In this document: one piece after another, positions 13,613 through 22,009 of the stretch
Layout: the number at the start of each line of letters is the position of its first letter
Numbering within the stretch: the stretch's first letter is position 1
Origin: Ruminococcus sp.
GTDB lineage: Bacteria > Bacillota > Clostridia > Oscillospirales > Ruminococcaceae
Direction: 5' to 3'
Assembly (NCBI GenBank): GCA_017437285.1
Contig: JAFSBM010000058.1
Location: 1 to 64,000, forward strand
Length of the DNA: 64,000 bases
Position numbers and translations under genes: made by a program
The notes under the pieces: model-generated
The model's input: the letters and a program-made list of their open reading frames with translations, nothing else
Told to the model about the DNA's origin: nothing
Databases searched by the model: none

Positions 13613-16252
13613 TTACCAGCTTTCGCCGCCTGTACCTGCGTCACCGCCGCCGGTACCGGGGTCAACCCAACCGCCGACATCGCCGCCGCCTGTGCCGGGA
13701 TCAACTGTACCACCGCCGGTTCCGGGATCAACTGTGCCGCCGCCTGTACCACCTGTACCGGGATCAGTCCAGCCGCCGCCAGTTCCGCCGCCAGTACCGG
13801 GATCAACCCAGCCGCCGCCTGTGCCGCCGCCAGTACCGGGATCAACCCAGCCGCCGCCTGTGCCGCCGTATTCGGGCTGCTGCTGTTGAGGCTGCTGTTG
13901 CTGCTGTGTTGTAGGCTGACCGACAATAACGCCGCCATGACTTCCGTCACAGTATGGAGCGTATGTGGATTTCCAGTAACCTGTTGTACCTCTTGGGCAG
14001 TAGGAATTAGCAATCATACCTGTTGCAGAACACATCTGTGCTGTGATAACTGTTTCAACAGGGTCAAAGTCAACGCCGGTATCGGGGAACTGTGTATTTG
14101 CATATTCACCGATAATTTTAGTCCAAAGACTTGCTGAATTAAGACCTGATAAAGTAACATCAGGGTGATTACGCTTGTAACCGATAGTTACAGCACTTGC
14201 AAAATCTCTTGTCATACCGACAAAAGCAAGGTCGTACCAGTTTTCGGTAGTACCTGTTTTACCGATAACAGTCTTGTTCCAAAGCTTTGCATTTTTACCG
14301 GTACCATTATCAACAACATTCTTGATAAGTCTGTTCATAACCCATGCACTTTCAGCAGAAATAGCCTGTCTTGTATTTTTGCCGTCGGAGTAGTCAACGA
14401 TAATCTGACCTGTTGGGTCTTCAATTCTTGAAATGATATGAGCCTCGTTATAAACGCCCTTTGCACCGTAGGGGAGATAAGCGTTTACAAGATTTTCAAG
14501 GGTAATACCATATGTGAGAGCTCCCAGAGCGAGAGGAGAATGAGCTTCATCGGCAGGGTCAAGTTCCATACCGAGAGTTTCGGTACAATATTGGAATACT
14601 GCTTTAGGTGACATTTCATCAACAAGCTGTGCAGGAACTGTATTGTATGACTGCTGGAGGAAGTAGTAGATGTAGTTTGGATAGCCGTTACCTGCTTCAC
14701 GTCCGTAGTTGAAAGGCCATGCGTAACCGTCAACCTTTATATGCTGGAGAGGGGAGTTGCGGTAAATGCTTCCCCAATGGATATGGTCGCTTTCGATACC
14801 AAGACCGTAAGTCGCAACAGGCTTCATAGTAGAACCAACCTGACGAGGTTCTTGGCAGGCATAGTTTGTAACAAGGGAGTCTTTTTTCTCGCCCCAGTTA
14901 CCGACAGTACACATAACAGAGCCGTCATAGCGGAGTGCAGTAAATGCGATATGGGGGAGTGCTTCGTCCTCTTCAAGAGTTCCGTCGCCGTCAAGGTCAA
15001 CCCATTTACGGACATCATTTTCGTAGACGATATTATTGATATCAAGGAATTTTTCCTCAACATAAGTCTGCATCTTCTTGTCAATTGTTGAGTAAATTCT
15101 GTATCCGCCACGGAGCAGACGGTCATAGGCATCATCTCTGTCAATATTATAGAGAGTCTGAAGTTCATCAAGAGCCTCATAATACAGAGCATCATCTTCC
15201 CAAGTGTAGACTTTCTGCTTATTTTCCATTTCCTGAAGGTCAACTTCGGGGTGGAGCTTTCTATATTCCTCGGAATCGGTGTAAAGCAGGTCAGTTACGA
15301 GATATTCCTGATATTCATCATAGGTAATACCGCCGTTTTTGTACATCTGCCAGAGAACGTATTCCTGACGGGTTTTGTTGTTTGCTCTGCCGTCAACGGT
15401 AAGATTACCGTCATCGTCGTAGTATTCAACGAATGGACCGTAATATTCGGGGCTTTTTGGAATAGCCGCAAGAACAGCCGCCTCGGGAATTGTAAGGTCC
15501 TCAACGTGCTTACCGAAATAGTGGATAGCAGCAACTTCAATACCGTTTCTCGGACCGCCGAAGCCGATATAGTTCAGATATTCTTCAAGGATTTCGTCCT
15601 TTGAGTAGTTCTTTTCAAGCTGCATAGCGGCGAAAATTTCACGGATTTTACGCTGTGGAGTTTTTTCGTTATCACCTGTAAGGTTCTTGATAAGCTGCTG
15701 TGTAATTGTAGAACCACCCTGTTCGGAGTCGTAGAAGTGAATGAACATATTGAGGAAAGCGGTGAATGTACGTTTATAGTCAACACCGTCGTGGAGATAG
15801 AAACGCTCGTCCTCGGTATAAACAAAGGCGTCACGCACGTGCTGGGGAACTTTTTCAATATCCACAGGAATACGCTGTATACCGTCGGGGGGTTTGAGTT
15901 CAAACAATTTTGCGTTCTCATACTCACCTGTTTCCTCGTTGAGCTTTTGTCCGTAGAAATAAGTAGTACTTCCTGCTTCAAGCTCCTGAAGGGTAATTGA
16001 CGAGGAATCGTCCATAAATCCTGTAACATAGACTGTGAGTGCCGTAGCAACAACAGTACCTGTTATGACGATAATGAGGAAAAGAGAAAGAAGAGTTGTA
16101 GCAATACAAGCGAAAAGCTTTTTCAGAATAAAGAGGAAAATATTCCATTTTTTCTTTTTCTTCTTTTTCTTTTTGGGGGCTTGTCTGACAGGTTGTCTGT
16201 CGTAATATTCATTCTGTCTGACAGCGTCATTTTCACGATTATAGTTAGCCAT
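13613..16252 (-). CDS. Class A penicillin-binding protein (PBP1a-type) with Gly/Trp-rich tail
   Basis: A bifunctional peptidoglycan synthase of 879 residues. A KKKKKKKK basic stretch and one membrane anchor come first. The GT51 transglycosylase domain follows (EDERFYLHDGVD, GGSTITQQLIKNL, RKIREIFAAMQLE), then the transpeptidase domain with SxxK in GSTMKPVA, SxN in QSYNT and KTG in GKTGTTENW. The C-terminus is a low-complexity tail of GGTGGGWVDPGT-type repeats. The start at 16252 (GAAGGAC upstream) is preferred; the longer frame from 16294 would need a TTG overlapping its own RBS. Confidence 0.94.
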   Translation of the reverse strand: MANYNRENDAVRQNEYYDRQPVRQAPKKKKKKKKKWNIFLFILKKLFACIATTLLSLFLIIVITGTVVATALTVYVTGFMDDSSSITLQELEAGSTTYFYGQKLNEETGEYENAKLFELKPPDGIQRIPVDIEKVPQHVRDAFVYTEDERFYLHDGVDYKRTFTAFLNMFIHFYDSEQGGSTITQQLIKNLTGDNEKTPQRKIREIFAAMQLEKNYSKDEILEEYLNYIGFGGPRNGIEVAAIHYFGKHVEDLTIPEAAVLAAIPKSPEYYGPFVEYYDDDGNLTVDGRANNKTRQEYVLWQMYKNGGITYDEYQEYLVTDLLYTDSEEYRKLHPEVDLQEMENKQKVYTWEDDALYYEALDELQTLYNIDRDDAYDRLLRGGYRIYSTIDKKMQTYVEEKFLDINNIVYENDVRKWVDLDGDGTLEEDEALPHIAFTALRYDGSVMCTVGNWGEKKDSLVTNYACQEPRQVGSTMKPVATYGLGIESDHIHWGSIYRNSPLQHIKVDGYAWPFNYGREAGNGYPNYIYYFLQQSYNTVPAQLVDEMSPKAVFQYCTETLGMELDPADEAHSPLALGALTYGITLENLVNAYLPYGAKGVYNEAHIISRIEDPTGQIIVDYSDGKNTRQAISAESAWVMNRLIKNVVDNGTGKNAKLWNKTVIGKTGTTENWYDLAFVGMTRDFASAVTIGYKRNHPDVTLSGLNSASLWTKIIGEYANTQFPDTGVDFDPVETVITAQMCSATGMIANSYCPRGTTGYWKSTYAPYCDGSHGGVIVGQPTTQQQQQPQQQQPEYGGTGGGWVDPGTGGGTGGGWVDPGTGGGTGGGWTDPGTGGTGGGTVDPGTGGGTVDPGTGGGDVGGWVDPGTGGGDAGTGGESW
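13615..13900 (-). repeat. In-gene tandem repeats encoding Gly/Pro/Trp-rich PBP tail
   Basis: Imperfect 15-36 bp units built on the codons for GTGGGWVDPGTGG are repeated about eight times, preceded by a Gln-rich run. Repeat number is likely to vary between strains. The tail may contact the cell wall or other divisome proteins; this is inference. Confidence 0.8.
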
Positions 16253-16322
16253 TTTGTCCTTCGGCACGTTAAAACCGCACCGTTCTCCTTTCAATGTAAT
16301 GTCGTAAATCTATACATTTTAT

Positions 16323-16351
16323 ATTATACCACAAAAAATATCATTTGTTAA
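16323..16351 (-). promoter_or_regulatory. Promoter of the class A PBP gene
   Basis: On the minus strand TTAACA (16346-16351), 17-base spacer, TATAAT (16323-16328), about 70 bases before the chosen start codon. Confidence 0.6.
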
Positions 16352-16439
16352 TACCATAAAAGGGAATTTTTTTATTTTTGTATAATTTAGCAAAAATCGG
16401 GCAGATTAATAGTAAAAATTCAGCAAAGGAGCAATTTTT

Positions 16440-16775
16440 ATGACTGCATCTCAAAAGAAAATCTACCTTATTATAATGACAGCTATTACGGTATCGGGAT
16501 TTATAATTATCTGCACTCTCGGTCAGTCCATTCACAGGGAGCGAATGGCGGCAAGGCTGTCGGATATTGCAGCTGCCGAACCTGCGGTAATCAGCGTAAT
16601 CACGGAGTATAACGGCAGGATTGGGGTATTCCGTGAGGGAAGTTCAAAGCCTTACCGTATAATTGACTATGATTTTTCTCTGCTGTCGGATTACGACAAA
16701 GAGCATCTGAAACAGGGAATAATTATCGAGTCTGACCGTGAATTACAGCAGTTTATCGAGGATATTGCGTCATAG
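16440..16775 (+). CDS. BofC C-terminal-like membrane-anchored protein
   Basis: A 111-residue protein with one N-terminal membrane helix (IYLIIMTAITVSGFIIICTLG) and an extracytoplasmic domain. The segment TEYNGRIGVFREGSSKPYRIIDYDF followed by DKEHLKQGI resembles the BofC C-terminal domain found in Clostridia. BofC restrains SpoIVB in Bacillus sporulation, which would fit an organism with spoIIA and spoIIIA, but small relatives like this one are uncharacterised. It is divergent from the PBP gene; TATAAT at 16381-16386 may serve it. Confidence 0.55.
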   Translation: MTASQKKIYLIIMTAITVSGFIIICTLGQSIHRERMAARLSDIAAAEPAVISVITEYNGRIGVFREGSSKPYRIIDYDFSLLSDYDKEHLKQGIIIESDRELQQFIEDIAS

Positions 16776-16781
16776 GTGCGA

Positions 16782-17366
16782 TTATTTCTTTGCAGGTTTC
16801 TTTTTCTTCTTTTTTCTGACGGAATAGCCGAAATCCCCTAATTTGCGTCCGAGGGCGAAATATTCACCGTGGGCATATGCCGCAAGTCCGCATTGCTGCA
16901 AATTCAGCTTACCCTTGCTGTCGATGAATTTTTCGTCAACGTCAATTCCTACAATTTCCGCCAAAAACATTGTATGACTTCCAAGAAGTTTGCTTTCAGT
17001 TACACGACATTCAAGGCTTACGGGACATTCCTCAATAATGGGGGCGGAAACCTTTTGAGCAGGTACGGGAGTGAAGCCGCATTTTGCGAATTTATCAATA
17101 TCCTTTCCGCTTTTTACGCCGCAGAAATCAACTTCTTTCACCATAGCGGAGGTGGTGAGGTTGATTACAAATTCACCCGATTTCATAATCATATCGTGGG
17201 AAAATCTTTCGGGGCGAACTGAAATATATGTCATGGGCGGTCTTGTGCAGACAATTCCCGTCCAGCCGATAGTGAGAACATTGGGTTTATCCATAGTTCC
17301 GCAGGTTACAAGGGCGGCAGGCACAGGAGCGAGAAGTGCGCTGCCTTTCCAGAATTGTTTTGCCAT
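16782..17366 (-). CDS. Flavin reductase family protein (flavoredoxin-like)
   Basis: A 194-residue FMN-binding split-barrel protein: PVPAALVTCGT, NVLTIGWTGIVCTRPPMTYISVRP and SGEFVINLTT are family signatures, and the HTMFLAEIVGI strand follows. Members use FMN in electron transfer or as flavin reductases. The last residues are an unusual lysine run (RKKKKKKPAKK), perhaps for membrane or nucleic acid contact. It has its own promoter at 17399-17427. Confidence 0.88.
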   Translation of the reverse strand: MAKQFWKGSALLAPVPAALVTCGTMDKPNVLTIGWTGIVCTRPPMTYISVRPERFSHDMIMKSGEFVINLTTSAMVKEVDFCGVKSGKDIDKFAKCGFTPVPAQKVSAPIIEECPVSLECRVTESKLLGSHTMFLAEIVGIDVDEKFIDSKGKLNLQQCGLAAYAHGEYFALGRKLGDFGYSVRKKKKKKPAKK

Positions 17367-17398
17367 ATCAAATCTCCTTATTGTAAAGTATATGTTTT

Positions 17399-17427
17399 AT
17401 TATACCATAAATTAACTGATTTTTCAA
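17399..17427 (-). promoter_or_regulatory. Promoter of the flavin reductase gene
   Basis: Minus strand TTGAAA (17422-17427), 17-base spacer, TATAAT (17399-17404), about 33 bases before the start codon. Confidence 0.65.
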
Positions 17428-17517
17428 CATATAATGCTAAAAAATAATGACCTGTTCCGACAGATTTTTTTCAAAGCATATGATATAATATTGCAAAAAG
17501 ATAAAGGAGAAAACAAA

Positions 17518-17823
17518 ATGAAAGTAAATATAACATCAGAAAACGGCACGGCTGTGGCTGTTTTAAACGGAGAAATCGACCACCATACCGCCCGTTCCCT
17601 GCGTTCGGAAATTGACCGATTTGTGATAACAATGCAGCCTGAACGGCTTGCAATGGATTTCACGGGGATTACCTTTATGGACAGTTCGGGAATCGGGCTT
17701 ATAATCGGAAGGTACAAGCTTATGAAAGAATGGGGCGGACAGCTTGAAATCCGTGGCACACAGCCATATATCCGCCGTGTGCTGAAATTGTCGGGCATTG
17801 AAAGAATTGTAAAAATTGTGTGA
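17518..17823 (+). CDS. spoIIAA: Anti-sigma F factor antagonist SpoIIAA
   Basis: A 101-residue STAS-domain protein that, when unphosphorylated, releases SigF from SpoIIAB in the forespore. The phosphorylated serine lies in MDSSGIGLIIGRY. The start at 17518 follows AAAGGAG; the same frame extends upstream but without an RBS or homology. First gene of the spoIIAA-spoIIAB-sigF operon. A TGATATAAT extended -10 sequence near 17480-17488 is a possible promoter; no clear SigH-type -35 is visible. Confidence 0.92.
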   Translation: MKVNITSENGTAVAVLNGEIDHHTARSLRSEIDRFVITMQPERLAMDFTGITFMDSSGIGLIIGRYKLMKEWGGQLEIRGTQPYIRRVLKLSGIERIVKIV

Positions 17824-17832
17824 GGTGTAAAA

Positions 17833-18273
17833 ATGGAAATTTTAAACGAGATGAAAATTATTCTGCCCTCTCATTCGGTTAACGAGGGGGCAGCAAGAGC
17901 TGCTGTATCGTCATTTCTGATACAGGCAGACCCAACAGTTGAGGAGCTGTCGGATATCCGCACAGCCGTTTCCGAGGCGGTGACAAATGCCATAGTTCAC
18001 GGCTACAGAGGAACTATGGGCAATATTGAAATTACGGTGCGGCTTCTTGAAAATCGGGAAATCTACATAAAAATCAAGGATAGAGGATGCGGCATAGCTG
18101 ACGTAAAACAGGCAATGGAGCCGCTTTTCACCACAGCTCCCGAAGAAGAAAGGTCAGGACTGGGATTTTCGGTTATGGAGAGTTTCACGGATAAGCTGAG
18201 AGTTACCAGCAAGGGCGGAAAGGGTACAACTGTGACAATGCGGAAAAGGCTGGGCGGCAATGGGAAGTGTTAA
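17833..18273 (+). CDS. spoIIAB: Anti-sigma F factor / serine kinase SpoIIAB
   Basis: A 146-residue GHKL-fold kinase that binds SigF and phosphorylates SpoIIAA. The N-box is EAVTNAIVHGY, the G1 box IKDRGCGI and the G2 box RSGLGFSVM, followed by GKGTTVTM. It overlaps the sigF start by 14 bases, the usual coupling in this operon. Confidence 0.94.
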   Translation: MEILNEMKIILPSHSVNEGAARAAVSSFLIQADPTVEELSDIRTAVSEAVTNAIVHGYRGTMGNIEITVRLLENREIYIKIKDRGCGIADVKQAMEPLFTTAPEEERSGLGFSVMESFTDKLRVTSKGGKGTTVTMRKRLGGNGKC

Positions 18274-18907
18274 AGCTGAGGAAAATCTCGGACTTGTCCA
18301 CCTTTGTGCCAATCGTTTTCGTGGCAGGGGGATTGAGTATGACGATTTGTATTCCGCAGGCTGTCTTGGACTTCTCAAAGCCGTAAAGGCATTTGACAGC
18401 GACAGGGGAGTGAAATTCTCAACCTATGCCGTTCCCGTGATTTTAGGGGAAATCAAGCGGCTTTTCCGTGACGGCGGCACGGTAAAAGTCAGCCGCAGTC
18501 TTAAAGAATTATCCATGAAATTGCAAAAAGTGTGTTCGGAGTTTATGCTCCGTGAGGGGAGAGAGCCTGCAATCAGCGAATTATCGGAGATTGTGGGAGT
18601 CTGTGAGGCTGATATTGCAGAGGCATTATGTGCATCTCAGCCTCTTGTTTCTCTCACCTCAGCCGACGATGAGGGAGGGCAGACGGATATTCCCGTTGAG
18701 GCACATGATGAGCAGATTCTGGATTTGCTTGCATTGCGGCAGATTATGAAAGCCCTGCCCGAAAATGACCGTATGCTGCTGGAATTGCGGTATTTCAGGA
18801 ATATGACGCAGTCAGCGGCGGCGAAAATTCTCGGAATGACGCAGGTTCAGGTATCAAGGCGTGAAAAAAAGCTCCTTACGGAAATGCGTAAAGAGCTTTT
18901 GAGTTAA
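18260..18907 (+). CDS. sigF: RNA polymerase sigma-F factor (forespore)
   Basis: A 215-residue sigma-70 family factor of the sporulation group. Region 2 is LVHLCANRFRGRGIEYDDLYSAGCLGL with GVKFSTYAVPVILGEI; region 3 follows, and region 4 ends in MTQSAAAKILGMTQVQVSRREKK. It is shorter than Bacillus SigF because the N-terminus begins directly at region 2.1. The start overlaps spoIIAB, so all three products are made from one mRNA. The terminator hairpin lies inside the last codons of the gene. Confidence 0.94.
   Translation: MGSVKAEENLGLVHLCANRFRGRGIEYDDLYSAGCLGLLKAVKAFDSDRGVKFSTYAVPVILGEIKRLFRDGGTVKVSRSLKELSMKLQKVCSEFMLREGREPAISELSEIVGVCEADIAEALCASQPLVSLTSADDEGGQTDIPVEAHDEQILDLLALRQIMKALPENDRMLLELRYFRNMTQSAAAKILGMTQVQVSRREKKLLTEMRKELLS
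18865..18903 (+). terminator. Terminator embedded in the sigF 3' end
   Basis: AAAAGCTC-ctTACG-gaaatg-CGTAaa-GAGCTTTT forms a stem with the T-run overlapping the stop region. No other terminator follows before the next, oppositely oriented gene. Confidence 0.6.
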
Positions 18908-18940
18908 GCTGTTGATAGTAAATTAATTTACAGAAGTTGA

Positions 18941-19525
18941 TTATTTGTCGAAAATCGACCATTCTACTTCTTCAAATTCAATTACAGGGTCACCTTTTTT
19001 TCGAAGATCAAAATCTGTGACAAATATTTGATCATCAAGAATGTATACCTTGCAGTACGGAGAAGCAAGTGCTTTTTCAGGCCTTTTTTTTCCTGCATAG
19101 ACAGCACAAACTTGTTCACCATTGTAATCAAACGCCACATAAAGAAGGGTACCATTCGGCTTTCCACCAGTATGACTATAATTATAATCTTTAATTCTGC
19201 GATAGGAGATAATATTACCGTCAATCTGCTCACCGTTTGTTATTATTTTTTTTACTTTTCCTGTCCATAACGTCTGCCACACTCCAATTAAGAAAAACGG
19301 TAATGAAAATACGAGAATATATCCACTAAATTCACGAAGAGCTTTCCAATTATATCCATCACTCTCATATAACAAGGAAAACATACTGAGCGATATTGCG
19401 ATAACAAGACTTATAATATACGCACCTATTGCAGCAGCATTACAGCTGGACAAACTGAAACGATAACCTTCTAAGGGATTAGAAATGACTTTATATTCTG
19501 ATTGCTTTATTTTATTTCTTTTCAT
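18941..19525 (-). CDS. Two-TM membrane protein of unknown function
   Basis: A 194-residue protein with a short cytoplasmic N-terminus, two hydrophobic helices (around residues 30-52 and 68-88) and a soluble C-terminal beta-rich domain containing NGTLLYVAFDYNGEQVCAVY. The layout resembles DUF3592-type membrane proteins, but I cannot name a family firmly. It starts 3 bases after the preceding lipoprotein gene's stop, so the pair is co-transcribed. Its base composition is more AT-rich than the flanking sporulation genes. Confidence 0.6.
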   Translation of the reverse strand: MKRNKIKQSEYKVISNPLEGYRFSLSSCNAAAIGAYIISLVIAISLSMFSLLYESDGYNWKALREFSGYILVFSLPFFLIGVWQTLWTGKVKKIITNGEQIDGNIISYRRIKDYNYSHTGGKPNGTLLYVAFDYNGEQVCAVYAGKKRPEKALASPYCKVYILDDQIFVTDFDLRKKGDPVIEFEEVEWSIFDK

Positions 19526-19528
19526 AAT

Positions 19529-20110
19529 TTACGATTCCAAGCTTTCCAGATCATAATGTTTTAAAACATCGTCCCAAGTTTCAAAGCCCCAATCACTAAG
19601 TTTTCTTGTTTCACCGCTACATCCCATTGACACGAGAGGTTCTTGTGATTGATAACAGAAAGAGTTGCAAGGTGAATAATCGTTATCAAACTCAACTATA
19701 TATTCTATTCCCTTTAGTGTAGGATGTTTTTCAATGAGATAGCTTCCAAAACCGTCATCCTCTTGCACGACGCTATGTATAACCTTGTTACAAATTTCCC
19801 TCTCGTCAACGTAGTATTGACCTGCATCTACCAATATAGCACCAGCGACTGATGATGTAGCTTCCATTATGAATTCGTCAACTGGAGCTGTTGTATCGGA
19901 TTTCTGCATGGTTGTATTTTGTTCACTTTCAGTAAGTTGTACATTCTGCTCTGTAGTTTCTATTGAGCTTTCATCAAGAGAAGTTGTTATACTTGGCTGC
20001 TGTACAGCAGTATTCTGTTCGCTCTTGTCAATGTCAGTATCATGTCCGCAGCTTGTCATTGTTAATGAAGCAACAGCTATAATGGTTGTAATTATCATTT
20101 TCTTTTTCAT
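19529..20110 (-). CDS. Putative secreted lipoprotein of unknown function
   Basis: A 193-residue protein with a lipoprotein signal (MKKKMIITTIIAVASLTMTSC, Cys at about residue 21). A low-complexity Ser/Thr/Gln/Glu linker contains two similar units, each with EQNT and a TTSLDE or TTAPVDE-like motif. A C-terminal domain of about 100 residues with four cysteines follows, which I do not recognise. It is paired with the downstream membrane protein gene (gap of 3 bases), suggesting the two products act together at the cell surface. Confidence 0.6.
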   Translation of the reverse strand: MKKKMIITTIIAVASLTMTSCGHDTDIDKSEQNTAVQQPSITTSLDESSIETTEQNVQLTESEQNTTMQKSDTTAPVDEFIMEATSSVAGAILVDAGQYYVDEREICNKVIHSVVQEDDGFGSYLIEKHPTLKGIEYIVEFDNDYSPCNSFCYQSQEPLVSMGCSGETRKLSDWGFETWDDVLKHYDLESLES

Positions 20111-20152
20111 AACCCATTGCCCTCCATATCGGCATTTCTGAAAATAGTTTGA

Positions 20153-21244
20153 TTAAAATATTAGATATTCAATAACGGAATTTGACATAAGAAATCCGCT
20201 TTCCGTCAGGGCGATTTTTTCGCCGTTGTATGTGATATATCCTGCCTTTAAAAGGGGCGGGATTTTTTTTATTAAATCGTCTTTATGCTGTGGAAAGTCG
20301 TTTAAATCATAACCCTCAGCCAATCTCAGCCTAAGCATTGCGTATTCCTCAAAGCCGCAGGGGGAACTGTCGGTTATTTCCGCAATCTGCACGGGAGATG
20401 CGATAAATGCTTGTAAATCTCCTGAAACTGCAAATCTTGCACCCTTGTAGCAGGAATGTGCCGACGGACCTATGCCGATATAGTCAAGGCATTTCCAGTA
20501 GCGGCTGTTATGGCGGCTTTCAAAGCCTTTTTTGGCGAAATTTGACACCTCATACTGAAAAAATCCCTTTTCACGGAGCCGATTCACCATAGCCGTGTAC
20601 AATTCCGCAGATGTGTCCTCATCGGGGATTTTCTCACGGATTTCCATGCAGTCAAAGGGCGTTCCCTCCTCGATTTTGAGGATATATGCGGAAATGTGCT
20701 GAATTGGCAGTTCAGCCATAGCGTCAATGGAGCGAATGAGCATTTCCTCTGTCTGATTTGGCAGGGCAGCCATTAAATCGCAGGAGATATTGTCAAATCC
20801 AGCGGATTTTGCGTCATATACGGCTTTTACCCCACGTTCAGCGGTATGAGTTCTGCCGAGAATTTTCAATTCCTCGTCATTCATTGACTGAATACCCATA
20901 GAAAGCCTGTTAATTCCCGATATACGGAGCATTTCAAGCTTTTCGGCAGTAAGTGTATTTGGATTGGCTTCAAGGGTTATTTCAGCGGAATTTTCCACAT
21001 TGAAATTGTCATATATTTCCCTTAAAATTGCGGAAATCTGCTCCGCCGACAAAAGTGAGGGAGTTCCGCCGCCGAAATAAATCGTATCCGTAACCGTTGA
21101 TTTATCCGAATAATGGCGGATATTCCGCAGTACAGCCTCAACGTAGGATTGAACCTGTTCCTTTCGGTAGGGCAGGGAGTAAAAGTCGCAATATCGGCAT
21201 TTTTTTCCGCAGAACGGAACGTGGATATACAGTCCGAGGCTCAT
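20153..21244 (-). CDS. hemW: HemW-type radical SAM heme chaperone
   Basis: A 363-residue radical SAM protein of the HemN/HemW family. The cluster motif CGKKCRYC fits CX3CX2C near residue 12, followed by IYFGGGTPSLL, EITLEANPNTL and RLSMGIQSMNDEELK. It lacks the extended N-terminus of true HemN coproporphyrinogen oxidases, so HemW (heme delivery to respiratory proteins) is the better call. It overlaps the next upstream gene by 4 bases (ATGA). Confidence 0.9.
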   Translation of the reverse strand: MSLGLYIHVPFCGKKCRYCDFYSLPYRKEQVQSYVEAVLRNIRHYSDKSTVTDTIYFGGGTPSLLSAEQISAILREIYDNFNVENSAEITLEANPNTLTAEKLEMLRISGINRLSMGIQSMNDEELKILGRTHTAERGVKAVYDAKSAGFDNISCDLMAALPNQTEEMLIRSIDAMAELPIQHISAYILKIEEGTPFDCMEIREKIPDEDTSAELYTAMVNRLREKGFFQYEVSNFAKKGFESRHNSRYWKCLDYIGIGPSAHSCYKGARFAVSGDLQAFIASPVQIAEITDSSPCGFEEYAMLRLRLAEGYDLNDFPQHKDDLIKKIPPLLKAGYITYNGEKIALTESGFLMSNSVIEYLIF

Positions 21245-21597
21245 TTTACAGCTTCAACTCTGATAGCAGGTGCAAGCTTGAAAAAGAATGCGTTTACAAG
21301 CTTGGGAACGATGAATTTAAGTGCAATAAGTCCTACAACGATTGGCACTTCGTAAAAAGCAATCCACTCAAAAGATGTACCCCAGAATGACTGGGATTTG
21401 AGGTAAATAAATACAACAAGAGCAAAGCAGATTACTGAAAAAACGGCATTGAAAACGGTTGCACCCATGCCGTTTACAGCCTTTTGTCCACATTCAATAC
21501 ATACTTTACCCTTTGAATTCAGCTGTCCTGCAAATGCCTTTTTCCACGGATTGAAGCTTTTTTTGCCGCAATGAGGACAATTATAGATACTGTTCAT
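21241..21597 (-). CDS. Zinc-ribbon membrane protein
   Basis: A 118-residue protein with an N-terminal zinc ribbon (CPHCGKK and CIECGQK) and two hydrophobic segments (about residues 48-68 and 78-98). Its stop overlaps the hemW start (ATGA), implying translational coupling. Similar zinc-ribbon/TM proteins are common in Clostridia without a known role. Confidence 0.65.
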   Translation of the reverse strand: MNSIYNCPHCGKKSFNPWKKAFAGQLNSKGKVCIECGQKAVNGMGATVFNAVFSVICFALVVFIYLKSQSFWGTSFEWIAFYEVPIVVGLIALKFIVPKLVNAFFFKLAPAIRVEAVK

Positions 21598-21619
21598 TTC
21601 AAATCCTCCTAATTTGTAT

Positions 21620-21638
21620 GGGCGGATAATTTCCGCCC
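21620..21638 (-). terminator. GGGCGGA hairpin between two small membrane protein genes
   Basis: GGGCGGATAATTTCCGCCC is a near-perfect inverted repeat. Almost the same sequence follows the two LRR-dockerin genes (31666-31684, 32820-32838), so it is a recurrent terminator type in this genome. The T-run here is weak. Confidence 0.5.
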
Positions 21639-21654
21639 ATGAATAGTTATTTAT

Positions 21655-21999
21655 TTAGAGATGCCCTTTAGATAATGGTCTTAATTTTTTCCTTTTTCTT
21701 GTTTTTGCAATTCCGAAAATGCGGAAATATTCAAGAATAACAAGTCCCACAATGAAAATTCCGAGGGAAATTCCAATCCACAGCCAGTTTGTGTTATCAG
21801 ATTTTGCGGCGATATACACCACAATTCCCACAATTACAATCGCCCACACAAGAGTGATTTCACGGAGAGAAATTCTCAGACGGCGGAAGAAATTGCGGAT
21901 TTTCGCCCCGTTGATTTCCATTAATTCCGTAACTGTTGAAATTACGGAGAGAATGAGCCATATAACCGAAAGGGCGGTCAGGATATAGTAAAAAATCAT
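21655..21999 (-). CDS. Small multi-pass membrane protein
   Basis: A 114-residue protein with three hydrophobic segments and short basic loops (RRLRISLRE and KTRKRKK). The start at 21999 is used because GAGG lies 8 bases before it; a longer frame from 22020 would overlap that RBS. The final residues KGHL and the TAA are encoded by GGGCATCTCTAA, identical to the terminus of repeat family B, so the C-terminus may be repeat-derived. It begins inside the lepA stop region and is probably co-transcribed with lepA. Confidence 0.6.
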   Translation of the reverse strand: MIFYYILTALSVIWLILSVISTVTELMEINGAKIRNFFRRLRISLREITLVWAIVIVGIVVYIAAKSDNTNWLWIGISLGIFIVGLVILEYFRIFGIAKTRKRKKLRPLSKGHL

Positions 22000-22009
22000 A
22001 GCATTTTCC

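Noticed and set aside
13692..13889. Repeated units that look like a CRISPR-type array
   Set aside because: The repeats are in-frame codons of the PBP tail with no unique spacers; no cas genes are nearby.
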